Positions 8,807 through 16,556 of a stretch of DNA of 24,260 nt are shown one piece after another. This DNA comes from DATGIQ01 sp035295665. Lineage in GTDB: Bacteria > Planctomycetota > Planctomycetia > Gemmatales > Gemmataceae. The notes beneath the pieces are model-generated. The model was not told the origin of the DNA, did not search any database, and saw nothing but the letters and a program-made list of their open reading frames with translations. The DNA lies in NCBI GenBank assembly GCA_035295665.1, contig DATGIQ010000606.1:1-24260 (forward strand), written 5' to 3'. Position 1 is the first letter of the stretch; each line of letters opens with the position of its first letter. Made by a program: the position numbers and the translations under genes.

Positions 8807-9367
8807 CCAGTCTGGTGCCCGAATTGGAGACGACTCTCCCAACGAACGAGCCCGTTGGCAGCATGAAAAACTTCACAGAAAACGGGGAACCCCTCAGATT
8901 TGCTCGAGGAAGGTTCGCCAAGATGGCCCAAGCACATGTGAAGGGTATCCGCCTTTCGACGCAGGAGAAGGATCAGAGGGGGCAGCGGCGCAAGCAAAAG
9001 GATCGCAAGGGTGGGGAGAAGGGCGACAAACGGAGGCCTTACAACCCATAGGGCGACCAGCCATGATAGCAAATCAAACCGGGACCCGGATAGAAGTCAT
9101 GGTCCGGAATCGCCATTCTGACCAATTGTGGAATACAAGGCATTTATTCGCACGGAGATGCCCAAGCGAGACTCGAGAAGTTAGTTCCGAGCAAGGATGC
9201 TCGGCTCCACGTGACGGTGAAGGTAATGGAAAGGAGAAGAACTCGATTCTGCCGCGAAGCATCAAGCTCCGCTCCATTCTGGGCAATGGCATGAGGCCCT
9301 CGATCGTGGGCGAACGTGCGTGACCACTCCGTTCCCGATGCACATCCAGCAAACGTGAGGTCGAGCC
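8807..9367 (+). other. Intergenic region, no confident gene
   Basis: This 561-nt gap follows the DUF1015 gene. A weak hairpin (CCAACG/CGTTGG, 8839-8858) lies 33 nt after the stop but lacks a T-run. A short frame from ATG 8863 to 9051 would give a very basic 62-residue protein ending in a Lys/Arg/Gly-rich stretch; it lacks a ribosome site, so I do not call it. A hydrophobic minus-strand frame over the same bases (TTG start) looks like its shadow. Confidence 0.4.
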
Positions 9368-12310
9368 ATGCTACGGATCGATCGCGGGCAGTTGCTCAGC
9401 ATGACCGGGATCGTTGCCCTCTTCGTCATCAATGCCGGCATTGCCTTGCGCAACACCCAAGAGGTGCAGGAATCGGAAGCGTGGGTCGCTCATACTCATG
9501 AAGTCCTTGCCGAGCTGGCCGCCATCCTGTCCGCGCTTACCGATGCCGAAACAGGCCAACGCGGCTATCTGCTGACTAGTGCGGAACCCTATCTGCAACC
9601 GTACCAGGACGCTTTGACCAAGCTGGCGGGGCATCTGCGGCACGTGGAGAAATTGACCGCGGATAACCCCGAGCAAACGGCTCGGGTTAATGACCTGGAA
9701 CCGCTCATCGCCAAGAAGTTGAGTGAGCTGCAACGAACGATCGATCTGTTCCGCAACGCCCCCGATCAGGAACACGGCTTCGCGGCAGCGCGCCAACTCG
9801 TCCGGACCGACCAGGGCAAACTGACGATGGATGGGATTCGCGCCGTGGTGGCGCAAATGGTGCAGACTGAGCAACGGTTGCTCCATGACCGAGATGAGGC
9901 TGCCAAGAAGACGTACCGCACGGCGGTCTTCACCACGCTCGTGGCCCTCACCCTTGGCCTGGGCCTGGTGGCCGGGAGCTTTTCGCTGGTGCAGCGGAAC
10001 CTGGCCCTCCGCCAGCGAGCCGCAGAAGCCATCCACAGCGAGCGGGAACGCTTGCACACCACGCTCATCAGCATCGGCGATGCCGTCATCGTTACCGATC
10101 GCGCCAGCCGGGTGACGTTGATGAACCCCGTGGCCCAGGATTTGATCGGCTGGAAAGGGGATCCGATCGGCCAACCCTTAGACAAGGTATTCTGCATTCT
10201 CAACGAGCAGAGCCGCCAGCCCGTGGAGAGCCCGGTGAGCCGGGTCCTCCGCGAAGGGACGGTTGCCGGGCTGGCTAACCACACCGTGCTGATCGCCAAG
10301 GACGGAATGGAAGTTCCCATTGACGACAGCGGCGCACCGATCCGCGATGCCCACGGCGACATCATCGGTGTGGTCTTGGTCTTTCGCGATATCCGTGAGC
10401 GGCGACGGACAGAATCGGCCTTGCAACAGCAGCAGGCCCGCCTTCGGCTCCTGCTGGAGCACACCCCCGCTCCGGTGGCCATGTTCGACCGCGAGATGAA
10501 ATACCTGTACTACAGCCCGCGCTGGCTCGTGGACTACGGCCTGGGCGACCAGGATCTCACCGGCAAGAGCCATTATGAAGTCTTCCCCAACATGCCCCAG
10601 CGCTGGCGGGAGACACATCAGCGCTGTCTGGCTGGAGCGGTGGAGAAAAATGACGAGGACCATTTCATCCGCCCGGACGGCAAGGAAGAATGGCTGCGCT
10701 GGGAAGTCCGTCCCTGGACCGACGAACGCGGCACCATCGGTGGCATCATCATCTTTTCCGAGATCATTACCGAGCGGAAGCGGGGCGACGAGGTGCTACG
10801 GCAAAGCGAGCGTCGCTTTCATCAGTTGGCCGATCTGATGTCGCAATTGGCCTGGATGGCTCGGCCGGATGGATACATCTACTGGTACAACCGCCGTTGG
10901 TTCGAGTACACCGGAACCACCCCGACCGAGATGGAGGGCTGGGGCTGGCAGTCGGTCCACGATCCCCACGAGCTTCCGCAGGTCTTGCAGTGCTGGAAGG
11001 CATCCATTGCCAGCGGACAGCCGTTCGACATGGTGTTTCCACTGCGGGGCGCGGATGGTCGCTATCGGCCCTTTCTCACCCGAGGCATGCCGCTGCGCGG
11101 TGAAGACGGCCGGATCCTGCATTGGTTTGGGACCAATACCGACATCAGCGACATCATGGAAAAGGAAGAAGCATTGCGGGAAGCCGACCGCCGCAAGGAT
11201 GAATTCCTGGCTATGCTGGCCCATGAGCTGCGCAATCCGCTCGCTCCGATCCGCAATGCCGTGGAAGTCCTCCGCCTCAGTGGGCCAACGGAGCCACCCT
11301 TGCAGCAGGCCCGGGAGATGATCGAACGCCAGGTCAACCATCTCGTCCGGCTAGTGGATGATCTGCTCGACGTGAGCCGCATCACCCGGGGAAGAATCAC
11401 TCTCCAAAAGGGGCCTGTGGATCTCGCCACCGTCATTGTGGGCGCGACGGAGAGCTGCCGCCCGCTCATCGATGCGCGGGGCCATGATTTGCGGGTGTCG
11501 TTGTCTTCCACGCCGGTGCGTGTGGAAGGCGACCCGACCCGACTGACGCAAGTTGTGCTGAACCTGCTCAGCAATGCAGCCAAATACACTCCGGAAGGCG
11601 GCCGCATTGACTTGACCGTCTGCCTGGAACCAGGCGAAGCAGTTATCCGGGTGAGAGATAACGGTGTGGGGATCGCCCCCGAATTGCTGCCCAAGGTGTT
11701 CGACATGTTCACCCAGGCCGAGCGGACATTGGATCGTTCTCAGGGAGGACTGGGCATTGGCCTGACGTTGGTGCAGCGTTTGGTCGAGCTGCACGGGGGG
11801 AGCGTCCAGGCATCGAGTGACGGTTTGGGTCGCGGCAGCGAGTTTGTGGTGCGTCTGCCGATCTTGCCGCTTGCCATGCCGCCGGCAGGCGGTCTGCGCA
11901 AGGAAGGGGAACCGTCGGGCGAGCGATCTGGCCTCCCCGGTCGCCGAATCCTGGTCGTCGATGACAACAGTGATGCCGCGGCTAGCCTGGCTATGCTGTT
12001 ACGGTTCCTGGGCCACGATGTGCGCACGACTTATGATGGTCCGTCGGCACTCCAGATCGCAGCCGAATACCGACCCCACGTGACATTTCTGGATATTGGC
12101 TTGCCGGGCATGGATGGCTATGCCGTGGCGCGGCAAATGCACGCGATGCCGACTCTGGACGGCATGGTACTCGTTGCCATAACGGGCTACGGCAGCGCCG
12201 GCGACCGACGCCGCTCCGAGGAGACCGGGTTCTACGCCCACATGGTCAAACCGGTGGAGTTTGCTGCCGTGCAAGAATTGTTAGCTGCGGTCACTCCTCC
12301 CAATCGATGA
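9368..12310 (+). CDS. Membrane hybrid sensor histidine kinase (CHASE3-PAS-PAS-PAS-HisKA-HATPase-REC)
   Basis: The 980-residue protein begins with a membrane segment (about 9-27), a CHASE3-type extracytoplasmic domain (about 30-182, with TDAETGQRGYLLT) and a second membrane segment (187-206). Three PAS domains follow (about 228-345, 357-471, 484-600). HisKA has DEFLAMLAHELRNPLAPI with phospho-accepting H619. The ATPase part shows the N box (LNLLSNAAKY), G1 (DNGVGIAPE) and G2 (GGLGIGLTLV). The C-terminal receiver (859-975) has D865/D866, phospho-acceptor D909, T939 and K961. It should sense an unknown signal and relay phosphate to its own receiver; no output regulator is adjacent. Start: GAGG 9 nt before the ATG. 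Confidence 0.95.
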   Translation: MLRIDRGQLLSMTGIVALFVINAGIALRNTQEVQESEAWVAHTHEVLAELAAILSALTDAETGQRGYLLTSAEPYLQPYQDALTKLAGHLRHVEKLTADNPEQTARVNDLEPLIAKKLSELQRTIDLFRNAPDQEHGFAAARQLVRTDQGKLTMDGIRAVVAQMVQTEQRLLHDRDEAAKKTYRTAVFTTLVALTLGLGLVAGSFSLVQRNLALRQRAAEAIHSERERLHTTLISIGDAVIVTDRASRVTLMNPVAQDLIGWKGDPIGQPLDKVFCILNEQSRQPVESPVSRVLREGTVAGLANHTVLIAKDGMEVPIDDSGAPIRDAHGDIIGVVLVFRDIRERRRTESALQQQQARLRLLLEHTPAPVAMFDREMKYLYYSPRWLVDYGLGDQDLTGKSHYEVFPNMPQRWRETHQRCLAGAVEKNDEDHFIRPDGKEEWLRWEVRPWTDERGTIGGIIIFSEIITERKRGDEVLRQSERRFHQLADLMSQLAWMARPDGYIYWYNRRWFEYTGTTPTEMEGWGWQSVHDPHELPQVLQCWKASIASGQPFDMVFPLRGADGRYRPFLTRGMPLRGEDGRILHWFGTNTDISDIMEKEEALREADRRKDEFLAMLAHELRNPLAPIRNAVEVLRLSGPTEPPLQQAREMIERQVNHLVRLVDDLLDVSRITRGRITLQKGPVDLATVIVGATESCRPLIDARGHDLRVSLSSTPVRVEGDPTRLTQVVLNLLSNAAKYTPEGGRIDLTVCLEPGEAVIRVRDNGVGIAPELLPKVFDMFTQAERTLDRSQGGLGIGLTLVQRLVELHGGSVQASSDGLGRGSEFVVRLPILPLAMPPAGGLRKEGEPSGERSGLPGRRILVVDDNSDAAASLAMLLRFLGHDVRTTYDGPSALQIAAEYRPHVTFLDIGLPGMDGYAVARQMHAMPTLDGMVLVAITGYGSAGDRRRSEETGFYAHMVKPVEFAAVQELLAAVTPPNR

Positions 12311-12765
12311 ACGTACGCCGTTCGCGGGCAATCGTTTTCGCAACGGCCGGAAGCCAGCAGGTTATTTGCGCGAATCCATACTGTTCGGGATTCGATCGGA
12401 ACTTTGCACGCGACGCCGTGCCTTGGGTAGGCTTCCTTCTTGAAACCCGCTTGGCCGTGCACTCCGTATCGCACAAGGGCATTTGCAGTTGAGTCTTCTC
12501 GGTTCTCGTTTTCCGAGATTCCCGTTGCAATGAGAATGCCGTCGACCATCGTGCTGAGCAATTTGCCGCGGAGGCGATCTTGTCGGGCTTGCGGTACGGG
12601 GTTTGCAACGTCATCCAATTAAACGAGAGTCGAGCGTGGAGGGTGCCATCGTCTACCGATAAGGGGATCGATTCTCTTCACGTTGCGGCAGTACATGGGA
12701 TTTGGATTTGCGACTGGATAGGTTCCGATCGCGGCGGAAACACCATCAAGAAGGAGGGACGATCG
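12311..12765 (+). other. Intergenic region without a supported gene
   Basis: The 455 nt between the histidine kinase and the small basic protein contain only short frames without ribosome sites or recognisable motifs. I see no convincing promoter or terminator. The open frame of the next gene extends back to 12580, but its true start is at 12766. Confidence 0.4.
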
Positions 12766-13080
12766 ATGCCACGCGGAGAGAAGACCAAGTACACGAACAA
12801 GCAAAAGCGCCAGGCCGAGCACATTGCCGAAGGCTACAAGGAGCGAGGCACATCTGCGTCCGAAGCGAAGCGGCGCGCCTGGGCGACCGTGAATGAAATG
12901 TCCGGCGGGGGCAAGAAGAGCGGCTCGGGTCGTGGCAAAACTACGAACCGGGCCCCGGCGAAGAAAGGCGGTCATAAAGGTGGTGCCGCCTCGGCAGCTC
13001 GTCCGGCCAGCGCTCGTTCAGCTTCGGCCAAGAAAGCCGCCCGGACGCGCGCCCGCCGACACGAGACTGCCAAGGCTTAG
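12766..13080 (+). CDS. Small basic 'plasmid stabilization protein'-like protein with histone-H1-like tail
   Basis: The 104-residue product starts MPRGEKTKYTNKQKRQAEHI and continues with EGYKERGTSASEAKRRAWATVN and a GGGKKSGSGRGK stretch, the pattern of short proteins commonly annotated as plasmid stabilization protein, whose role is in fact unproven. Residues 55-104 form a Lys/Arg/Ala-rich low-complexity tail (AKKAARTRARRHETAKA) like bacterial histone-H1-like proteins, so non-specific nucleic-acid binding is a fair inference. The frame is open 186 nt further upstream, but AGGAGGG six nt before ATG 12766 decides the start. Nothing else here suggests a plasmid. Confidence 0.85.
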   Translation: MPRGEKTKYTNKQKRQAEHIAEGYKERGTSASEAKRRAWATVNEMSGGGKKSGSGRGKTTNRAPAKKGGHKGGAASAARPASARSASAKKAARTRARRHETAKA

Positions 13081-13133
13081 CCGATCGGGTTGCCTTGGAG
13101 CCCCGTAGCAAGCCATTCGGTGGCGCGCATAGA

Positions 13134-13180
13134 CCGCGAAGAAACGCGGCTTGAGTGGATCGGTGCGGCTTGAATCCGCG
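13134..13180. other. Inverted and direct repeats between convergent genes
   Basis: Three mutually pairable GC blocks (CCGCG 13134-13138, CGCGG 13145-13149, CCGCG 13176-13180) can form alternative hairpins, and GCGGCTTGA occurs twice (13146-13154 and 13165-13173). They sit in the 180-nt gap between two convergent genes. A bidirectional terminator is possible, but there is no T-run on either side. Confidence 0.3.
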
Positions 13181-13260
13181 ATCATCCGCCGCATCCGCGT
13201 TGCTTCGCGTTCTATCGGTCCACGGGTACCACTTCCATTCCGTTGCCGTCTCTTTCTCCA

Positions 13261-13983
13261 TTACCAGTATTTCAGCATCCACCAATCGTGCGGGGTGGCA
13301 TACCGGCTCAACCACCAATGGCCGTCTTGCCATTCCAGCTTTACCGAACGCCAGCCGAGCGGAACCTTCGGGAACGGATACAGAGGTCCGATGAACGGCC
13401 AGGATTCGTGGGGATAGAGCTGCGGATAGGCCACGCGCGAGTAGTTATTATACGGTGCGTACGTTGGCCAGGCGTACGGAGGCATTTTGGGCGGGTTCAG
13501 ATCATAGGGTCCGGGGGCGGGCGCCTGGAAGATGGGTGCGGGCTCCACCACAAAATTAGGACCCCCTGGACCCGGCACCATCTGCGGCGCGGAAAGCATG
13601 TCCGAGGGCGGTGCCACGGCCTGAACGGCCATCACGGAGCCGCTGCCCCTGGCACTCATATGGTCGACGACGCGCTCGACACCGGGGATTCCCTGCACGA
13701 TGTGCAGCACCTCATCGTGTTGCGCTTGGTCGGCGACCGTCCCCGTCAACTCGGCGGTGCCGTCTTGAAACACGATGCCCAAGGTATAGTGACGCAGACG
13801 CTCACTTTGACGAAGCTGCCCGGCGATGGTGTCGGCGAGCCGTTGGTTGACCGAAGCGTCCGAGCCGGCGGTGAGAGCAGGGCCCGATTCGGCCGGGAAG
13901 CGTGCCGGCTCTTGTGCCGGCAGGGGCAGAGTCATGCACAGCCCCATTGCAGCAGTGATGAAACAAGGGGTGCGAACAGTCAC
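13261..13983 (-). CDS. Exported BON-domain protein with aromatic Pro/Tyr/Trp-rich C-terminus
   Basis: From a GTG at 13983 the protein has 240 residues: a signal peptide (TVRTPCFITAAMGLCMTLPLPAQ), then a BON-type domain at about residues 45-110 with TLGIVFQDGTAELTGTVADQ and GIPGVERVVDHM. BON domains bind membranes or polysaccharide and are usual in exported proteins. The rest is Pro-rich and ends in a strikingly aromatic tail (YPHESWPFIGPLYPFP ... WQDGHWWLSRY ... DWWMLKYW). The frame is open upstream to 14451, but AGGAGGA seven nt before the GTG and the signal peptide fix the start. Presumably surface or periplasmic; I do not know its function. Confidence 0.85.
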   Translation of the reverse strand: MTVRTPCFITAAMGLCMTLPLPAQEPARFPAESGPALTAGSDASVNQRLADTIAGQLRQSERLRHYTLGIVFQDGTAELTGTVADQAQHDEVLHIVQGIPGVERVVDHMSARGSGSVMAVQAVAPPSDMLSAPQMVPGPGGPNFVVEPAPIFQAPAPGPYDLNPPKMPPYAWPTYAPYNNYSRVAYPQLYPHESWPFIGPLYPFPKVPLGWRSVKLEWQDGHWWLSRYATPHDWWMLKYW

Positions 13984-14026
13984 GGCAACATCCTCCTGAC
14001 GAAAGGCGCATAGCGGGCGACAGCAA

Positions 14027-14055
14027 ACTATTCCTTCCCAAGCCAAGCGGGTCAA
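14027..14055 (-). promoter_or_regulatory. Candidate promoter of the BON-domain gene
   Basis: On the minus strand TTGACC (14055-14050, 5 of 6) and AATAGT (14032-14027, 4 of 6) are 17 nt apart. Transcription would start about 37 nt before the GTG start. Confidence 0.5.
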
Positions 14056-14208
14056 CTCGCCGGCAGGATAATCAGGACCGTCGTTCGCGGAAGCCAGCGG
14101 TGTGAAAGCGGTAATCGATCGGGCTTGCCTGCGCGAAAAACTCGGCGGCGCCAGCTTCCGAGGCGAAAGCGGCACGGCTAGCAAGGTCGGGCCCACGCGT
14201 TGGCCGAT

Positions 14209-14237
14209 TTGACAGGGGGAGAGGCCTACTTTATCAT
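14209..14237 (+). promoter_or_regulatory. Near-consensus sigma-70 promoter of the GH5-like gene
   Basis: TTGACA (14209-14214, perfect) and TATCAT (14232-14237, 5 of 6) are separated by exactly 17 nt. The expected start is near 14244, leaving a leader of about 70 nt before ATG 14315. Confidence 0.65.
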
Positions 14238-14314
14238 GCGACATCGCAAGAGCTTCTGTCCGGCCGAGCCCGGAACGAGTGGTCAGCCCAACCTGCTGTA
14301 GAGGTCGTCGTCTG

Positions 14315-15397
14315 ATGGCGCTGCCGTTGGTTTTTGTGTGCGTGCTGATTGGGCTGGAGACCGCTGCGCTGGATCGTATCCGCGTGGCCGAGGATGGCAA
14401 AGGGTTTGTATTGGCTGCTTCGGGCCAGCCATTCACGCCCTGGGGCCTCAATTACGGGAACGCGGGAAGATTGATCGAGGATTTCTGGGACACGGACTGG
14501 GCGGCGATTGCCGGCGATTTTCGCGACATGAAACGGCTCGGGGCCAACGTTGTCCGCGTCCATCTCCAGTTCGGCAAGTTCATGGATGGGCCCGACCGGC
14601 CGAACACGAAGGCGCTCGATCGGCTCGGCAAACTCCTGGATCTGGCAGAGAGGACCGGTCTTTACCTCGATCTGACTGGCCTGGGCTGCTACCGCAAGAC
14701 GGATATTCCACCGTGGTATGACCGTCTCTCGGAGGACGAGCGCTGGGCGGCGCAGGCTCGCTTCTGGGGTGCGCTGGCCGAGCGGTGCGCCCCCAGCCCG
14801 GCCGTGTTTTGCTATGACCTGATGAACGAGCCCTTCGCCGGCGGCGGCGACAAGAAACCCGGCGACTGGTACTCGGGCAAGCTGCTCGGCGGCTTCGATT
14901 TTGTCCAGTGGATTGCTCTGGATGTGCGCGGCCGACCGCGCGAGGAGATCGCCCGCGCCTGGATCCGCCGTTTGTCGACGGCCATCCGGGCCCATGACAA
15001 GGTTCACTTGATCACGGTGGGACTCTTGCCCTGGGTACCCGGTTGGGGTCATTTATCGGGCTTCGTTCCGGAGAAGGTCGGCCCCGAGCTGGATTTTATC
15101 AGCGTCCACATCTATCCGGAGAAAGGCAAGGTGGATGAGGCGATCCACGGCCTGGAGAAATTCGCGGTTGGCAAGCCGGTCGTCATCGAGGAAACTTTTC
15201 CGCTCGCCTGCTCCACAGCGGAACTGGAGGAGTTCCTGAAGCGGTCACGCGGCACGGCCTGTGGCTGGATGGGACACTACGACGGCATGACGCCCGAGCG
15301 CCTGGAGGACTTGAAGAAGGTGCAGCCGCTCACGATGGCGCAGGCTTTCTATCTGGAATGGCTGAAGCTGTTCCGAAAGGGGAGAACTGACAAGTAG
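14315..15397 (+). CDS. GH5-like glycoside hydrolase (cellulase/mannanase superfamily)
   Basis: The 360-residue protein has the (beta/alpha)8 glycosidase pattern of clan GH-A: PWGLNYGN, LGANVVRVHLQFGKF, DLMNEPF with likely acid/base E172, FISVHIYPEKG, and KPVVIEETFPL with a likely nucleophile at E292 or E293. It would cleave a beta-linked polysaccharide; the substrate cannot be read from the sequence. A hydrophobic N-terminus (ALPLVFVCVLIGLETAAL) suggests export. A GTG at 14279 would add 12 residues with RGRR, a better signal-peptide n-region, so the start is uncertain; ATG 14315 has GAGG 10 nt upstream. Monocistronic, with its own promoter and a hairpin after the stop. Confidence 0.85.
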   Translation: MALPLVFVCVLIGLETAALDRIRVAEDGKGFVLAASGQPFTPWGLNYGNAGRLIEDFWDTDWAAIAGDFRDMKRLGANVVRVHLQFGKFMDGPDRPNTKALDRLGKLLDLAERTGLYLDLTGLGCYRKTDIPPWYDRLSEDERWAAQARFWGALAERCAPSPAVFCYDLMNEPFAGGGDKKPGDWYSGKLLGGFDFVQWIALDVRGRPREEIARAWIRRLSTAIRAHDKVHLITVGLLPWVPGWGHLSGFVPEKVGPELDFISVHIYPEKGKVDEAIHGLEKFAVGKPVVIEETFPLACSTAELEEFLKRSRGTACGWMGHYDGMTPERLEDLKKVQPLTMAQAFYLEWLKLFRKGRTDK

Positions 15398-15744
15398 CTA
15401 TCCGATCCTCACCTCTCACCCCTTCACCACCGGGCCGCCCGTGGTGAGGCGATGCCGCACGTCTAGCCATTCGTCTCCAATCGCTTGGTGCACATCCCGG
15501 CCCGCCACATCAACCGGGCCGGACGTCGTGAGCCTCATTTTCGACATCGGTTTTCCTAACTTTACGTGCTTGCCAGCTTGTCCAGCATGACATCGCTTTG
15601 CGCAAAAGAAACCTTCCTGCAAGAACACGAAGCAGTGTCCCCATCCGGCCTGTCGCGTGGAAGCCTGTCACAGTTGGCGCAGCCGGGAGTACGTGCAGGC
15701 AGAGTCGATGAAGTGAGATCTCAGTCAAAAAGGAGAACACGTTC
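15398..15744 (+). other. Intergenic region ahead of the HDO-acyltransferase-desaturase cluster
   Basis: This 347-nt gap has the GH5 hairpin at its left and a perfect 10-nt palindrome, TGAGATCTCA (15714-15723), immediately before the AAGGAG ribosome site of the next gene. I find no clear -35/-10 pair. Short frames on either strand have no support. Confidence 0.45.
15424..15447 (+). terminator. Hairpin after the GH5-like gene
   Basis: TCACCAC pairs with GTGGTGA, and inside it GGG pairs with CCC with one bulged C and a CCG loop, 27 nt after the stop. There is no T-run, so it may be a terminator of the less canonical kind or an mRNA 3' end protector. Confidence 0.4.
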
Positions 15745-16479
15745 ATGTCCGCTATAGCTACCTTGGCCGTCCGAACCCCTGGTCAGAAGGCTGAACAGTT
15801 TGCGGCCCATCTCGAGAAGAAGCTCGGCCGGATCCTGTGCCAGCTGGAGCGGGAAGAAGTTTACCAGGTCATGGCTCATCCGGAGACGGACCGGCGCCTG
15901 GTCATCGCGGTGCTCAAGCACTACCTGCTGGAGGTCTTCTCGTTTGTGCCGCACGTAACGGAAGCGACCTTCACGGCGATCGGCCGGCTGCCGAAGAACC
16001 GTCCCGACTTGATGAAGCCAATGATCCTGCACGATCTCGAGGAAGTGGATCACGGCGAAATGGCCCTCCGCGATTATGTTCGCCTGGGCGGCAACGAGAA
16101 ATGGGCTCGGTCGCGGCGGATGACGCCGGCTTCCTTCGCCGTGGCGGCAACCTGTCGGATGCTGGCGGTACACGAGAGCCCCTTCGCTTATCTCGGTTAC
16201 ATGTACTTTTTCGAGGCGCTGACGCCGCTCCTCGCCGAGCGGGTCCTGAAGTTCATGGCGGCCAAGGACTTCCCCAAGGACGCGCAAGGCTTTATCGACT
16301 TCCACGCCAAGGAGGATATCGGTCACGCTCGCCGTCTCCACAACCTCATCGTCCGCGTGATCCGCGACTTCCCGGAGGCGGCAGCGGCCATCGAGTATGG
16401 CTTGGATTGTTTCTCCGGCGTTTATCCAGTGCCGATTTGGAAGGCGGCCTTCCGGCACGCTCAAGAAGAACTCTGCTAA
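15745..16479 (+). CDS. Haem-oxygenase-like (HDO family) putative diiron enzyme
   Basis: The 244-residue all-helical protein resembles the iron-containing redox enzyme branch of the haem-oxygenase/TenA/PqqC fold. Candidate metal ligands are in ILHDLEEVDHGEMALRDY (H96, E100, H103), YFFEALTP (E157) and FHAKEDIGHARRLH (H187, D191, H194). Known HDO members include UndA (fatty-acid decarboxylation), SznF (N-oxygenation) and BesC (C-C cleavage). The next two genes concern acyl groups, so an oxidation of a fatty-acyl or N-acyl substrate is inferred. AAGGAG precedes ATG 15745 by 9 nt. The protein has no signal peptide. TenA/PqqC-like non-redox function cannot be excluded. Confidence 0.75.
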   Translation: MSAIATLAVRTPGQKAEQFAAHLEKKLGRILCQLEREEVYQVMAHPETDRRLVIAVLKHYLLEVFSFVPHVTEATFTAIGRLPKNRPDLMKPMILHDLEEVDHGEMALRDYVRLGGNEKWARSRRMTPASFAVAATCRMLAVHESPFAYLGYMYFFEALTPLLAERVLKFMAAKDFPKDAQGFIDFHAKEDIGHARRLHNLIVRVIRDFPEAAAAIEYGLDCFSGVYPVPIWKAAFRHAQEELC

Positions 16480-16556
16480 TGGTCCGGATGCCGTGGGTGG
16501 GGATCATTTCCGTCCGTAATACCAAGCCCGGAAACCTCAACGAAGGAAGGTGTACC

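Larger units (their letters stand above)
13984..14314. other. Divergent intergenic region with two facing promoters
   Basis: This 331-nt gap separates the BON gene (left, minus) from the GH5-like gene (right, plus). It holds one candidate promoter for each and no supported gene. Confidence 0.6.

Noticed and set aside
8803..9072. Hydrophobic 89-residue minus-strand frame, possible small membrane protein
   Set aside because: It has a TTG start without ribosome site and mirrors a Lys/Arg/Gly-rich plus-strand reading, so its hydrophobicity can be a strand artefact.
13984..14451. N-terminal extension of the BON protein to 14451
   Set aside because: The signal peptide and an AGGAGGA ribosome site place the start at GTG 13983; the extension would bury the signal peptide and cross the promoter.
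14234..15052. Minus-strand 272-codon frame opposite the GH5-like gene
   Set aside because: The plus strand encodes recognisable GH5 motifs with a strong promoter; the antisense reading has none.
15837..16556. Extension of the acyltransferase frame back through the HDO gene
   Set aside because: The upstream part is an out-of-frame reading of the HDO gene, Arg/Gly/Pro-rich without motifs; a ribosome site lies just before ATG 16557.
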